Shown here in pieces: positions 42,848-51,268 of a stretch of 64,000 nucleotides of DNA. Location of the stretch: NCBI RefSeq assembly GCF_002797575.1, contig NZ_PGTX01000001.1:310001-374000 (forward strand). Direction: 5' to 3'. Within the stretch, counting starts at the first letter, position 1; each line of letters begins with the position of its first letter. Source of the stretch: Polynucleobacter brandtiae. Lineage in GTDB: Bacteria > Pseudomonadota > Gammaproteobacteria > Burkholderiales > Burkholderiaceae. Under the pieces are notes generated by a model. It did not search any database. It was not told the DNA's origin and was given only the letters and a program-made list of their open reading frames with translations. The translations under genes were made by a program, and so were the position numbers.

Positions 42848-42959
42848 AGTAATTTCCTAGTAATGCGTAAATTGAACCTCAATAATACCGATTTAAGGCA
42901 TTTTATGCATTAAACCCCCTAATATCGGCCTGCAAACGTCTTTTCAAGAGGGTTAGCAG

Positions 42960-43880
42960 TTAATGTTTCGACCGCCCGGTGGAGGAGACCAAAATACCCA
43001 CAAGAATGAGCCCAAAAGCGAGGCCATGAAAAAGCTGGGGTGGATCACCCAGAATTGCTGCAGACAGCAAGGCGGTAAATAAAGGAATGAAATTAGCGAA
43101 AAAAGCAGCAACCGTTGGGCCCGCTCCGTTCACCCCGAGCCCCCAGCATCGATAAGCGATTAAGGATGGGCCAATCGCCACAAAAAGGATCAAAGAACCA
43201 GTCCAGTAGTTCAGATCTATAAAGGCATGCCCAGAAGCAATTTCCACTCCATCAAATAGCAGAGTCCAGAGAAAGCCAATCATCACTTGCGCCATTAAAA
43301 ACTCAGCCCAGGGCCATTGGCGCTCAGAGCTCGTGCCTGGACGGCCAATCATCCAGCTATAAAACGCCCACAAAATAGTTGCCAACATAATGAAGAGATC
43401 GCCCATCACCAGCTCCATGCTCAATAAGCTTGCAGGCTCTCCGCGACTTAAGACCACAGCAACGCCCAATAATGAAACAATTGCCCCAATCAATTGAAGC
43501 AAACTTGGCTTCGCTTGATAGCAGACTGCACCAATAAAAAGCATCCAAATGGGCATACTTGCCCCGATTAAGGTCACATTAATGGCAGTGGAAGTCTGCA
43601 GAGCAAGGTACAGGAGTACGTTATAGCTGCCCACACCGAGCAAGCCGAGCCATAAGAACCGCTTCTTGTTCAGCCATAAAGCGCTGCCAGGCCTAAATAT
43701 GCGCCACCCCAGGGGTAACAACATGAATGCAGCTAAACCCCAGCGAACAGCGCTTAGGGTTACAGGCGAGACACTTCCAACTAGCGCCCGTCCAACAATT
43801 GCATTACTAGCCCACAAAAAGGTAGCCAATAATAAATAGAAGACGGTCGAGACTGTTAATTGGGGCATTTTGGGGTGCAA
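42960..43880 (-). CDS. DMT superfamily (EamA) transporter
   Basis: 306 residues, ten helices, two EamA repeats ('LLATFLWASNAIVGRALVGSVSPVTLSAVRWGLAAFMLLPLGW' and 'LFIMLATILWAFYSWMIGRPGTSSERQWPWAEFLMAQVMIG'). It is a predicted metabolite or amino acid exporter; substrate unknown. It is unrelated in close sequence to the EamA gene at 40208. It lies about 110 bp upstream of the aminotransferase gene in the same direction. Confidence 0.88.
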   Translation of the reverse strand: MHPKMPQLTVSTVFYLLLATFLWASNAIVGRALVGSVSPVTLSAVRWGLAAFMLLPLGWRIFRPGSALWLNKKRFLWLGLLGVGSYNVLLYLALQTSTAINVTLIGASMPIWMLFIGAVCYQAKPSLLQLIGAIVSLLGVAVVLSRGEPASLLSMELVMGDLFIMLATILWAFYSWMIGRPGTSSERQWPWAEFLMAQVMIGFLWTLLFDGVEIASGHAFIDLNYWTGSLILFVAIGPSLIAYRCWGLGVNGAGPTVAAFFANFIPLFTALLSAAILGDPPQLFHGLAFGLILVGILVSSTGRSKH

Positions 43881-44029
43881 TTGTCAAAAGTAAGGGTTTA
43901 GGAGCCCAGGAGCGCTTTACCTTAACATTGTAGAAACAAATGCTCTGCAACACGAAGGTTGCTAATATAGATGTAATTAATACATGGCCGCTTAACATCA
44001 AAGGTTAGCGGTATAACAAAGGATTATGA

Positions 44030-45175
44030 GTGGCAATCATCACCAATATTGAAGACTTACGTGTATTGCACCAAAAGCGCACGCCGAAGATGTTTTATGA
44101 CTACGCAGACTCAGGCTCTTGGACTGAGTCTACTTATCGAGCGAATGAGTCTGATTTTCAAAAAATCAAATTGCGACAGCGTGTGGCAGTCAACATGGTC
44201 AATAGAACCACTCAGACAACCATGGTTGGGCAAGAGGTAGCTATGCCAGTTGCTTTGGCCCCAACCGGCCTGACTGGCATGCAGTGTGCTGATGGTGAAA
44301 TTTTAGCGGCTCGGGCAGCGGAAAAATTTGGAGTCCCCTTTTGCCTATCCACTATGAGTATTTGCTCTATTGAAGACGTGGCAGAACACACAACAAAACC
44401 ATTTTGGTTTCAGCTTTATGTCATGAAGGATCGCGGCTTTATTGAGCGATTAGTGGAGCGCGCCAAGGCGGCTAAATGTTCTGCCTTGGTCCTCACTTTA
44501 GACCTGCAAATTTTAGGGCAACGCCATAAAGACCTTAAAAATGGCTTATCTGCACCACCTAAACTGACTATTGCCAATATGTTCAATATGGCTACTAAAC
44601 CACGGTGGTGTATGGGCATGGCAATGACACCGCGCCGAACATTCCGAAATATTGTTGGGCACGCAACAGGTGTTGGCAACATGTCCTCGCTTTCTTCTTG
44701 GACTGCAGAGCAATTTGATCCGGGGCTTAACTGGGGTGATGTGGAATGGATTAAAAAACTGTGGGGTGGAAAACTCATCATCAAAGGCATTTTGGATGAG
44801 GGTGATGCCCGATTAGCTGCTGACTCTGGTGCCGATGCATTAATTGTTTCGAATCATGGCGGCCGTCAACTCGATGGCGCAATTTCAAGCATCAAAGCTT
44901 TACCTGGAATCGTGGATGCCGTAGGTAAGGATATTGAAGTGTGGATGGATGGCGGTATTCGCTCTGGCCAAGATGTTCTTAAAGCCTGGGCACTAGGCGC
45001 ACGTGGCACCATGATTGGCCGCCCATTTTTATATGGCTTAGGCGCCATGGGCGAAGCTGGTGTTACCAAATGTTTGGAAATTATCCATAACGAACTAGAT
45101 ATCACAATGGCATTTACTGGTCACCGCGATATTCAAAACGTCACCAAAGATATTTTGTATCCAGGGACTTTTTAA
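44030..45175 (+). CDS. lldD: FMN-dependent alpha-hydroxy-acid dehydrogenase (L-lactate dehydrogenase type)
   Basis: 381 residues of the FMN alpha-hydroxy-acid oxidase family. 'PKMFYDYADSGSWTESTYRANESDF' is the N-terminal signature, the catalytic His/Arg are in 'ALIVSNHGGRQLDGAISS', and 'WMDGGIRSGQDVLKAWALGARGTMIGRPFLYGLGAMGE' binds the FMN phosphate. It probably oxidises L-lactate (or glycolate, mandelate) and feeds the respiratory chain. The GTG start follows an AAGGA Shine-Dalgarno. The name lldD is the best guess; related enzymes differ in substrate. Confidence 0.88.
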   Translation: MAIITNIEDLRVLHQKRTPKMFYDYADSGSWTESTYRANESDFQKIKLRQRVAVNMVNRTTQTTMVGQEVAMPVALAPTGLTGMQCADGEILAARAAEKFGVPFCLSTMSICSIEDVAEHTTKPFWFQLYVMKDRGFIERLVERAKAAKCSALVLTLDLQILGQRHKDLKNGLSAPPKLTIANMFNMATKPRWCMGMAMTPRRTFRNIVGHATGVGNMSSLSSWTAEQFDPGLNWGDVEWIKKLWGGKLIIKGILDEGDARLAADSGADALIVSNHGGRQLDGAISSIKALPGIVDAVGKDIEVWMDGGIRSGQDVLKAWALGARGTMIGRPFLYGLGAMGEAGVTKCLEIIHNELDITMAFTGHRDIQNVTKDILYPGTF

Positions 45176-45227
45176 TATTTCTCATCTTGTCAATTCCCCT
45201 CTACTAGTCTTTGGAATTTCTACGGCA

Positions 45228-45980
45228 GTGCTGTCGGGATCGGTATGGTTAGGTAGTGCCGTGCTTAGTAGATACCGCACAAAGGATACGGAGACTTCTG
45301 CTGACTTAGGCGTTATTCAAGCAGCCACCCTAACCCTTCTGGCACTCATCATTGGCTTTACCTTTTCGATGGCTATTGCCCGATATGATCTCAGGCAGAC
45401 CTTAGAGGAGGCGGAGGCCAATGCAATTGGTACAGAATTTTTGAGGGCTGATTTACTGCCTGATAAGAGCGCAGAAACAGTAAAGTCACTATTGATTAGC
45501 TACTTAGATCAACGGATCTTGTTTTATTCCAAACAAGATTCTGAAACAGCTAAGCAAATTAACCAGCGCACACTGGCACTGGAAAAGGCGCTCTGGAAGG
45601 AAATTCTACCTGTAGCACGTACGCAAACAACACCGACCATTGCACTTACTGTTTCCGGTATGAATGATGTCATTAATTCTCAAGGCTACACTCAGGCGGC
45701 GTGGTGGAATCGTATACCCACTGCAGCCTGGTGGTTGATGGCTGCCATGGCAGTTGGAGCCAATGTGTTAGTTGGATTTGGGGCCCGAAACTTTAATCAC
45801 AACATCACGCTCTTCATGATTTTCCCAATCATGATTTCAGTCGCCTTCTTTTTAATTGCTGATATTGATAGTCCAAGAGGTGGAGTGATCCGCATTGATC
45901 CTCGAAACCTAATTGATCTTCAGCAGAGTCTGCAAAGCATCAATCCCGGTGCCGTATCCTCAATAGATCGCAAAAGATGA
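45228..45980 (+). CDS. DUF4239-like (bestrophin-like) membrane protein; true start probably upstream
   Basis: 250 residues from GTG 45228. Hydrophobic segments lie at about 33-46, 163-180 and 190-205. The central 'LEEAEANAIGTEFLRADLLPDKSAETVKSLLISYLDQRI' is typical of the DUF4239 group. The frame stays open upstream of the GTG and reads 'HLVNSPLLVFGISTA', a plausible first helix. No ATG, GTG or TTG starts it; an ATT at 45177, two bases after the lldD stop with an AGGGA upstream, is a candidate rare start. Function unknown. Confidence 0.7.
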   Translation: MLSGSVWLGSAVLSRYRTKDTETSADLGVIQAATLTLLALIIGFTFSMAIARYDLRQTLEEAEANAIGTEFLRADLLPDKSAETVKSLLISYLDQRILFYSKQDSETAKQINQRTLALEKALWKEILPVARTQTTPTIALTVSGMNDVINSQGYTQAAWWNRIPTAAWWLMAAMAVGANVLVGFGARNFNHNITLFMIFPIMISVAFFLIADIDSPRGGVIRIDPRNLIDLQQSLQSINPGAVSSIDRKR

Positions 45981-46171
45981 AAAAAGTAGTGGACGTATAC
46001 AAAAATCGAGGTCGCGAACTCATCTGGACCTATGTGATTCACTTAAATAACGATAGTGAATTTCACCCAGCGCAGATTGACTTTGAGGTAGAGGCGCTAC
46101 GCCTTTCGCAACTTGACAAGCGAGGTCCTGCGAGCGAACTTAGTGCCAAGGCCCGATTATCTGTAAGATAA
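45977..46171 (+). CDS. Small hypothetical protein (64 aa)
   Basis: Starts with ATG overlapping the stop of the DUF4239-like gene (ATGA), so it is translationally coupled. 'MKKVVDVYKNRGRELIWTYVIHLNNDSEFHPAQIDFEVEALRLSQLDKRG' looks like a compact, soluble, mixed alpha/beta protein with no signal or membrane helix. I do not recognise a family. Coupling and composition make it probably real. Confidence 0.6.
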   Translation: MKKVVDVYKNRGRELIWTYVIHLNNDSEFHPAQIDFEVEALRLSQLDKRGPASELSAKARLSVR

Positions 46172-46202
46172 TTTTCAATTCATATTAACTTTTTTATATT
46201 TT

Positions 46203-46379
46203 ATGAAGCCCCTTACAAAAAAAGCCAAAATAGCGATCACATGGACCATCTTAATGACCGTGATTGGAACTGCCGTCTTACATCAATGGCAGTTTTTTGC
46301 CATGGGCCTAGCATCTATTGCCCTACTTTTAATTGCGAATCATTACGACCTACTAAAAGATCCTGAAGATAAAAAATAA
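46203..46379 (+). CDS. Small two-helix membrane protein (58 aa)
   Basis: A 58-codon frame from ATG 46203. It has a basic N-terminus (MKPLTKKAK), a helix at about 11-27 (ITWTILMTVIGTAVLH), a short loop HQWQ, a second helix at about 31-45, and a charged end, DLLKDPEDKK. The positive-inside pattern is clear. It is 31 bp after the 64-codon gene, possibly in the same transcript. There is no obvious Shine-Dalgarno. I do not recognise a family. Confidence 0.5.
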   Translation: MKPLTKKAKIAITWTILMTVIGTAVLHQWQFFAMGLASIALLLIANHYDLLKDPEDKK

Positions 46380-46404
46380 GGCCTCCATCTTTCGATGAAG
46401 ACCT
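46371..46404 (-). terminator. Intrinsic terminator of the alkene reductase gene
   Basis: An interrupted stem (AGG/CCT, CT/AG, CATC/GATG around a TTTC loop) is followed on the minus strand by TATTTTTT. It lies about 36 bases beyond the gene end and overlaps the last codons of the convergent small gene. Confidence 0.65.
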
Positions 46405-46439
46405 GATACACTCGTGCAAAATAACGAACTGCTCAATAC

Positions 46440-47540
46440 TTACAAAGCAGGATAGTCGGTATAGCCTACCTCAGCACCGCCGTAGAAAGTGGCTCGATCA
46501 TATGCGTTCAGAGCCGCACCCGCCTGAAAACGCTCCGCCAAATCTGGATTGGAGATATATAAACGTCCGTATGCTACTGCATCAGCTAAACCAGCTTCTA
46601 AAGCAACCTCCCCCATCGCTTGATCATAGCCACCAGCGCTAATTAATTTTCCTTGATAGGCGGCACGAAAAATTTCTGACGTAATTGGTGCAGCTGCATT
46701 GGAATCGTCATTGCCTCCTGCGGAGGTTGATCTTGGCTCAATCATATGCAAATAAGCCAACTGATAACCATTCATTTTTTCAATAACTGCATTAAATAAA
46801 GTCATTGGATCACTGTCGCTAATATCGTTAAAGCTGCCATAAGGAGAAAGGCGCACACCAATACGATTACTTGCAAAAACAGTAGTAACCGATTCAATAA
46901 CCTCGCAAAGTAAGCGTAAGCGGTTTTCTACTGAACCGCCATATTGATCGGTACGGTGATTTGTCTTATCCTGCAAAAATTGATCAAGCAAGTAACCATT
47001 AGCCGAATGAATTTCAACGCCATCAAAGCCCGCCGTCATCGCATTGTGGGCTGCTAGTGCAAACTCTTTTACCAGTCGAGCAATATCTGCTACTGTCATT
47101 GCGACTGGAGTTTCATAATCATGGAGCTTCCAGTCAGCACCATACGTTTGGCCAGTAGGTGCCAATGCAGATGGGGCCTCTGGTAAACCTTGCTCAGCAT
47201 GCAAAGAGGAATGAGAAATACGGCCTACGTGCCATAACTGCGCCACAATCTTGCCGCCCTTGGCATGTACTGCCTCTACTATTTCTTTCCAAGCAGTGGT
47301 TTGCTCAGCAGAGTAGATCCCCGGGGTGGCGGGATAGCCTTTACCTAAAATAGAGATTTGCGTTGCTTCGGTAATGATGAGTCCAGCACCTGCTCTTTGA
47401 CTGTAATAGGTCTTAGCTAATGGATTTGGTACATCACCTTCGACAGCGCGCATTCTGGTCAATGGCGCCATGACGACGCGATTGGATAATTCAATAGCCC
47501 CTAAATTGATGGGAGTAAACATAATTTCTTTTCCGGACAT
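46440..47540 (-). CDS. nemA: Old yellow enzyme family alkene reductase (NemA-like)
   Basis: 366 residues from ATG 47540, which has an AGAAAGAG Shine-Dalgarno; GTG 47615 would add 25 untypical residues and ATG 47522 is also possible. The TIM barrel FMN protein has 'SNRVVMAPLTRMRA', 'IVAQLWHVGRISH', 'AAHNAMTAGFDGVEIHSANGYLLDQFLQDKTNHRTDQYGGSVENRLRL' (catalytic His-x-x-Asn) and 'ISNPDLAERFQAGAALN'. It reduces activated alkenes, maleimides and nitro compounds with NAD(P)H. It lies just downstream of oxyR in the same direction, which suggests a stress-response role. Confidence 0.9.
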   Translation of the reverse strand: MSGKEIMFTPINLGAIELSNRVVMAPLTRMRAVEGDVPNPLAKTYYSQRAGAGLIITEATQISILGKGYPATPGIYSAEQTTAWKEIVEAVHAKGGKIVAQLWHVGRISHSSLHAEQGLPEAPSALAPTGQTYGADWKLHDYETPVAMTVADIARLVKEFALAAHNAMTAGFDGVEIHSANGYLLDQFLQDKTNHRTDQYGGSVENRLRLLCEVIESVTTVFASNRIGVRLSPYGSFNDISDSDPMTLFNAVIEKMNGYQLAYLHMIEPRSTSAGGNDDSNAAAPITSEIFRAAYQGKLISAGGYDQAMGEVALEAGLADAVAYGRLYISNPDLAERFQAGAALNAYDRATFYGGAEVGYTDYPAL

Positions 47541-47620
47541 GGCGCTCTTTCTGGTTGTGCTAATAAAAATGATTGGGTTTGCAGCCGTCGAGAAAGTTTC
47601 CTCTAGCTCGGCCACAAAAA

Positions 47621-48565
47621 CTACTTAACTGGATTCTTTACTCCCGTGCGAGTCTTTTTTAAAATACCACTGAAAAGATCTTGAATGCGCTCGGAAAATA
47701 CTTGAAACTCTGCTGCATGTGCTGTTGAAGCGCGGGCAACGAGTGCAATCACCCGCTTAGGTGCAGGCAATGCTAGCGGTCGCGCCACTAAACTACTGCC
47801 GTTTAGTAGGCCTCCTTTTACCGCCATCTCTGGCAATAAGGCAATTCCCATACCTGATTCCACCATTTGTAAGAGTGTCAGCAAGCTGGTAGCCTCCATC
47901 CCATCAGCGTTACGTATATCTGAACGTTTGCAGGCTTGCAACGTATGCTCTCTTAAGCAGTGCCCTTCCTCTAGGAGTAATAAGCGCTCTGCCATTTTGG
48001 CTGGCAGTTGAATTTCTTTACCTTTGAGTGCGGGATCATTTTCTCTGGCAACCAAGTAAAACTCATCATCAAAGAGTTCTTTTACTAATAATCCTGAAGT
48101 ATCGTAAGGAAGTGCAATGAGAGCAAAGTCTAATTGATGCTCAGCCAGCCTTACCAATAAATTAGCCGTTAGATCCTCACGTAAGGCAATCTTTAATTCT
48201 GGGAAACGCAAGCGAATATCTGGCAACACATTAGGCAGTAAAAATGGTGCAATGGTTGGAATAACGCCTAGCCGGATTGTTCCAGCCATTGGCTTACCCG
48301 CAGCAGCTGAATACTCCACCAAATCCTCTGATGCAGCCAAGATCGTCTTTGCCCTGAGTAGGATCTCGCGACCAATCGGCGTAATCGCCACATTCTGTCG
48401 ATCCCTCTCCACTAAACGAATACCCAAGCCCTCTTCCAACTCCTTTAATCCCGCACTCAGGGTTGATTGGCCAACAAAACAGGCTTCTGCAGCTCGTGTG
48501 AAGTTCAACTCCTTGGCAATGGCTACAAAATAGCGCAGTTGACGTAATGAGGGTAAGTTCACCAT
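47621..48565 (-). CDS. oxyR: OxyR, LysR-type hydrogen peroxide sensor
   Basis: 314 residues. The N-terminal LysR helix-turn-helix is 'LPSLRQLRYFVAIAKELNFTRAAEACFVGQSTLSAGLKELEEGLG'. The effector domain holds the OxyR redox pair Cys203 and Cys212 in 'EEGHCLREHTLQAC', with the same nine-residue spacing as E. coli Cys199/Cys208. H2O2 forms a disulphide there and turns on catalase, peroxiredoxin and related genes. It is divergent from a reductase gene across 105 bp that hold a weak dyad (ACCG-N8-CGGT, 48611-48626), so both may be under OxyR. Confidence 0.93.
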   Translation of the reverse strand: MVNLPSLRQLRYFVAIAKELNFTRAAEACFVGQSTLSAGLKELEEGLGIRLVERDRQNVAITPIGREILLRAKTILAASEDLVEYSAAAGKPMAGTIRLGVIPTIAPFLLPNVLPDIRLRFPELKIALREDLTANLLVRLAEHQLDFALIALPYDTSGLLVKELFDDEFYLVARENDPALKGKEIQLPAKMAERLLLLEEGHCLREHTLQACKRSDIRNADGMEATSLLTLLQMVESGMGIALLPEMAVKGGLLNGSSLVARPLALPAPKRVIALVARASTAHAAEFQVFSERIQDLFSGILKKTRTGVKNPVK

Positions 48566-48670
48566 GGTTTACAACACTCTCTATAATCAATCTATTAGTC
48601 AAATAATATCACCGTTATTGATCGGTATTATCGCTAAAGCTAATTTAACGCTTTTTTAGGGAGCTTCGCC

Positions 48671-49840
48671 TTGGATTCAGTTCATCAAAATACATCCCCT
48701 GCCATCATCATCATTGGTAGCGGTTTGGCCGGTTTTACTGTTATTCGCGAAATTCGCAAACTGGATAAGAGCACACCAATCACTCTCGTAACGCGTGAAC
48801 CGGGCTACTCTTATTCAAAGCCGATGCTCTCTACTGCGATTGCTGGTAGCAAGCTAGCTGATCAGCTGATATCTGGTAGCGCCGAAAGTATGGCAGCCCA
48901 ACTTGAAATCACCATTCTTAGCGCGACTGAAGTCACCTCCATTGATACAGACAAACAAACAATTGCAACAAGCAAAGGCGTACTACCTTATAGGAAATTA
49001 GTGCTGAGTTTAGGCTCGGATCAGATTCGCTTACCCCTACAAGGTAATGCAGCACATGAAGTGATTACCGTAAATGATCTTGGTGAATATGCCCAATTTC
49101 GCCAAGCGATCGCTGGAAAAAAGAAGGTGGCAATATTAGGTGCAGGACTGATCGGATGTGAGTTCGCAAACGATCTTGTTTTGGGATCTTTTGAGGTTGA
49201 TGTCATTGACCTAGCCCCACAAGCTTTGAGCCGACTACTGCCAGAGGAAGCCGCACATGCGCTCCAAAATAAATTAAGTGAAGCGGGTGTTCGCTGGCAT
49301 TTTGAAACCACGATCCAATCAATTGACCGTGAATTAGAAAATCTACGTATTACCTTAGCCAATGGCAGCACCATTGATTGTGATACGTTTTTATCTGCCG
49401 TAGGACTGAAGCCGCGTTTAGAGCTAGCTAAAGCAGCAGGGATTGATACTGGACTAGGAATAAAAGTAAATCGCCATTTAGAAACCAGCGCCAAAAATGT
49501 ATTCTCCATTGGTGATTGCGCAGAAATTGATGGCTTAGTGCTGCCTTACGTCATGCCAATCATGCAGGCTGCCCGTGTACTTGCGCCCAACCTTCTTGGA
49601 CAAGAAGCAATTCTGAGTTATCCAGCGATGCCTGTTATGGTGAAAACACCTGCATTGCCCACAATTGTTTCTCCTCCAGCAAAAGAAGCTAGCGGCAACT
49701 GGAAAATTAAAACCATTGAGGGTGGTCTCGAGGCACGCTTTGAATCAAGCGACGGCCAATTACTCGGCTTTGCCCTACTAGGCTCTGCTACCACTCAACG
49801 CGCAGCGCTCACTAAAGAACTACCGCCTATATTGCAGTAA
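48671..49840 (+). CDS. Rubredoxin/ferredoxin-type NAD(P)H reductase, FAD-dependent
   Basis: 389 residues from TTG 48671. The FAD motif is 'AIIIIGSGLAGFTVIREIRKLD', the NAD motif 'KKVAILGAGLIGCEFANDLVLGSFEVDVIDLAP' near residue 155, and the second FAD motif 'NVFSIGDCAEIDGLVLPYVMPIMQAARVLA'. This matches rubredoxin-NAD reductases of the AlkT/RubB type. It passes electrons from NADH to rubredoxin or a similar carrier. It is divergent from oxyR, hinting at a role in peroxide defence or reductive repair. No rubredoxin gene is visible here. Confidence 0.85.
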   Translation: MDSVHQNTSPAIIIIGSGLAGFTVIREIRKLDKSTPITLVTREPGYSYSKPMLSTAIAGSKLADQLISGSAESMAAQLEITILSATEVTSIDTDKQTIATSKGVLPYRKLVLSLGSDQIRLPLQGNAAHEVITVNDLGEYAQFRQAIAGKKKVAILGAGLIGCEFANDLVLGSFEVDVIDLAPQALSRLLPEEAAHALQNKLSEAGVRWHFETTIQSIDRELENLRITLANGSTIDCDTFLSAVGLKPRLELAKAAGIDTGLGIKVNRHLETSAKNVFSIGDCAEIDGLVLPYVMPIMQAARVLAPNLLGQEAILSYPAMPVMVKTPALPTIVSPPAKEASGNWKIKTIEGGLEARFESSDGQLLGFALLGSATTQRAALTKELPPILQ

Positions 49841-49911
49841 ATGTCCGTAGCCAAGTTAACTAACGGACAAGCAGCGATCAAAAAAAGGAAAAAGGGAGCA
49901 AGAAAAAAAGA

Positions 49912-49940
49912 AAAGGCCCGCATGTAAATTGCGGGCCTTT
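49912..49940 (-). terminator. Intrinsic terminator of the PuuD-like gene
   Basis: A perfect 10-bp stem AAAGGCCCGC/GCGGGCCTTT with a 9-base loop. On the minus strand it is followed by TTCTTTTTTT. The stem is identical to the one at 23868-23890. Confidence 0.85.
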
Positions 49941-49973
49941 GTCATATCAATAAAAACTTAGTACAACAGTTAC

Positions 49974-50567
49974 TTATGAAGCGACTACAAACCAAGTAGT
50001 GTTGTGCGATTGAACAATCATCAAAAACAGCATTGGGATAGAAAGCAAGGTATTCAAGCGAGACGTCAGCATAGCAACGCGTGCAGATTTTGCCTTTACC
50101 TCGGGCTCAACAACAACCATACCTAAGGCCCTTTTTTGATTGGGCCAAATAATGAACCACACATTAAAAGCCATCACTAATGCGATCCACATACCTAAAC
50201 CAATAGCCCTAAATGGTGCTTGCAAAGTAAATGCTTGATGCGCATAGCCATTCAATACCGCCAAAATCAAACCGCTAAGCACAGTAAATAATGCAGCCCA
50301 GCGGAACCAAAATAACGCTGTTGGCGCAATAACTTTAGTGATCGCGGGTTTTTGTTCATCTGGAATTTTAGACATGGAAGGAATCTGCACAAAATTAAAG
50401 TACCATAGGAGTCCCACCCACATCATGGCAACCATGACATGGATCCAGCGGAACAAAAAGGGCAATTCAATTGAACTTACATTCCCGCCTAAAGCAAAAA
50501 TAATGAGCACCAGTAATACAAAACCAGCAATGACGGTACGACTCAGCGAAGTCAATATTGATGACAT
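49974..50567 (-). CDS. Urate hydroxylase PuuD-like membrane protein (N-terminal domain only)
   Basis: 197 residues with about five helices: 'VIAGFVLLVLIIFAL', 'FLFRWIHVMVAMMWVGLLWYFNF', 'FWFRWAALFTVLSGLILAVLN', 'LGMWIALVMAFNVWFIIWPNQKRAL' and 'LSIPMLFLMIVQ'. The 'RWIHVMVAMMWVG...NF' and 'NVWFIIWPNQ' segments match the urate oxidase N-terminal (PuuD) family. Full PuuD carries a C-terminal cytochrome c domain that is absent here. Urate oxidation is therefore unproven, and a general respiratory or membrane role is possible. It is a neighbour of sodB. Confidence 0.68.
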   Translation of the reverse strand: MSSILTSLSRTVIAGFVLLVLIIFALGGNVSSIELPFLFRWIHVMVAMMWVGLLWYFNFVQIPSMSKIPDEQKPAITKVIAPTALFWFRWAALFTVLSGLILAVLNGYAHQAFTLQAPFRAIGLGMWIALVMAFNVWFIIWPNQKRALGMVVVEPEVKAKSARVAMLTSRLNTLLSIPMLFLMIVQSHNTTWFVVAS

Positions 50568-50602
50568 AGCTACCCTGTAGACTTTAAATTGAACACATTA
50601 CT

Positions 50603-51181
50603 TTAAGCAAAATTTTGGCTCGCAAAATCCCAATTGACGACGTTCCAAAAGTTTTCTACATACTTTGGACGTGCATTGCGAGTGTCGACATAGTAAGCAT
50701 GCTCCCAAACGTCACAAGTCAGGAGTGGCTTTGAGTCAGTTGTGAATGGTGTAGCTGCGTTACTAGTAGAGGCTAAATCTAAAGTCCCGTCTGCTTTTTT
50801 AACGAGCCAAGCCCAACCAGAACCAAATGTTCCAACAGCGCATTTTGTAAACTCTTCCTTGAATTTATCAAATGAACCCCACTTTGCATTGATCGCATCA
50901 GCTAAGGGGCCGGTAGGTGTTCCGCCACCATTTGGCTTCATACTATTCCAATAAAACGTGTGATTCCACACTTGAGCAGCATTATTAAAAACGCCGCCGG
51001 CTGCCTTTTTAACGATCTCATCTAAAGGCGCATTTTCAAACTCAGTGCCTTTGATTAGATTATTTAAATTTGTTGCATAAGCTTGGTGATGCTTGCCGTA
51101 GTGAAACTCAAGCGTTTCTTTTGAAATGAATGGTGCTAATGCATCCATAGCATATGGCAGTGGAGGTAATGTATGTTCCAT
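50603..51181 (-). CDS. sodB: Iron (or Mn) superoxide dismutase
   Basis: 192 residues, the normal length for Fe-SOD. The metal ligands are seen in '[17 protein letters not shown]' (His27), '[11 protein letters not shown]' (His about 74) and '[19 protein letters not shown]' (Asp and His near 157-161). '[11 protein letters not shown]' is also conserved. The cytoplasmic enzyme converts superoxide to H2O2 and O2. It lies close to oxyR, the alkene reductase and the PuuD-like protein in a redox-rich block. Fe rather than Mn is inferred from the SodB-like N-terminus. Confidence 0.96.
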   Translation of the reverse strand: MEHTLPPLPYAMDALAPFISKETLEFHYGKHHQAYATNLNNLIKGTEFENAPLDEIVKKAAGGVFNNAAQVWNHTFYWNSMKPNGGGTPTGPLADAINAKWGSFDKFKEEFTKCAVGTFGSGWAWLVKKADGTLDLASTSNAATPFTTDSKPLLTCDVWEHAYYVDTRNARPKYVENFWNVVNWDFASQNFA

Positions 51182-51268
51182 TATTTTTTCCTTTTAATTG
51201 AATTTGATAACTGGCCGTAGTGCTCAGCTTTGTAGTTACTATAGTCGATTATGGTGTTTTTGTTTAGA

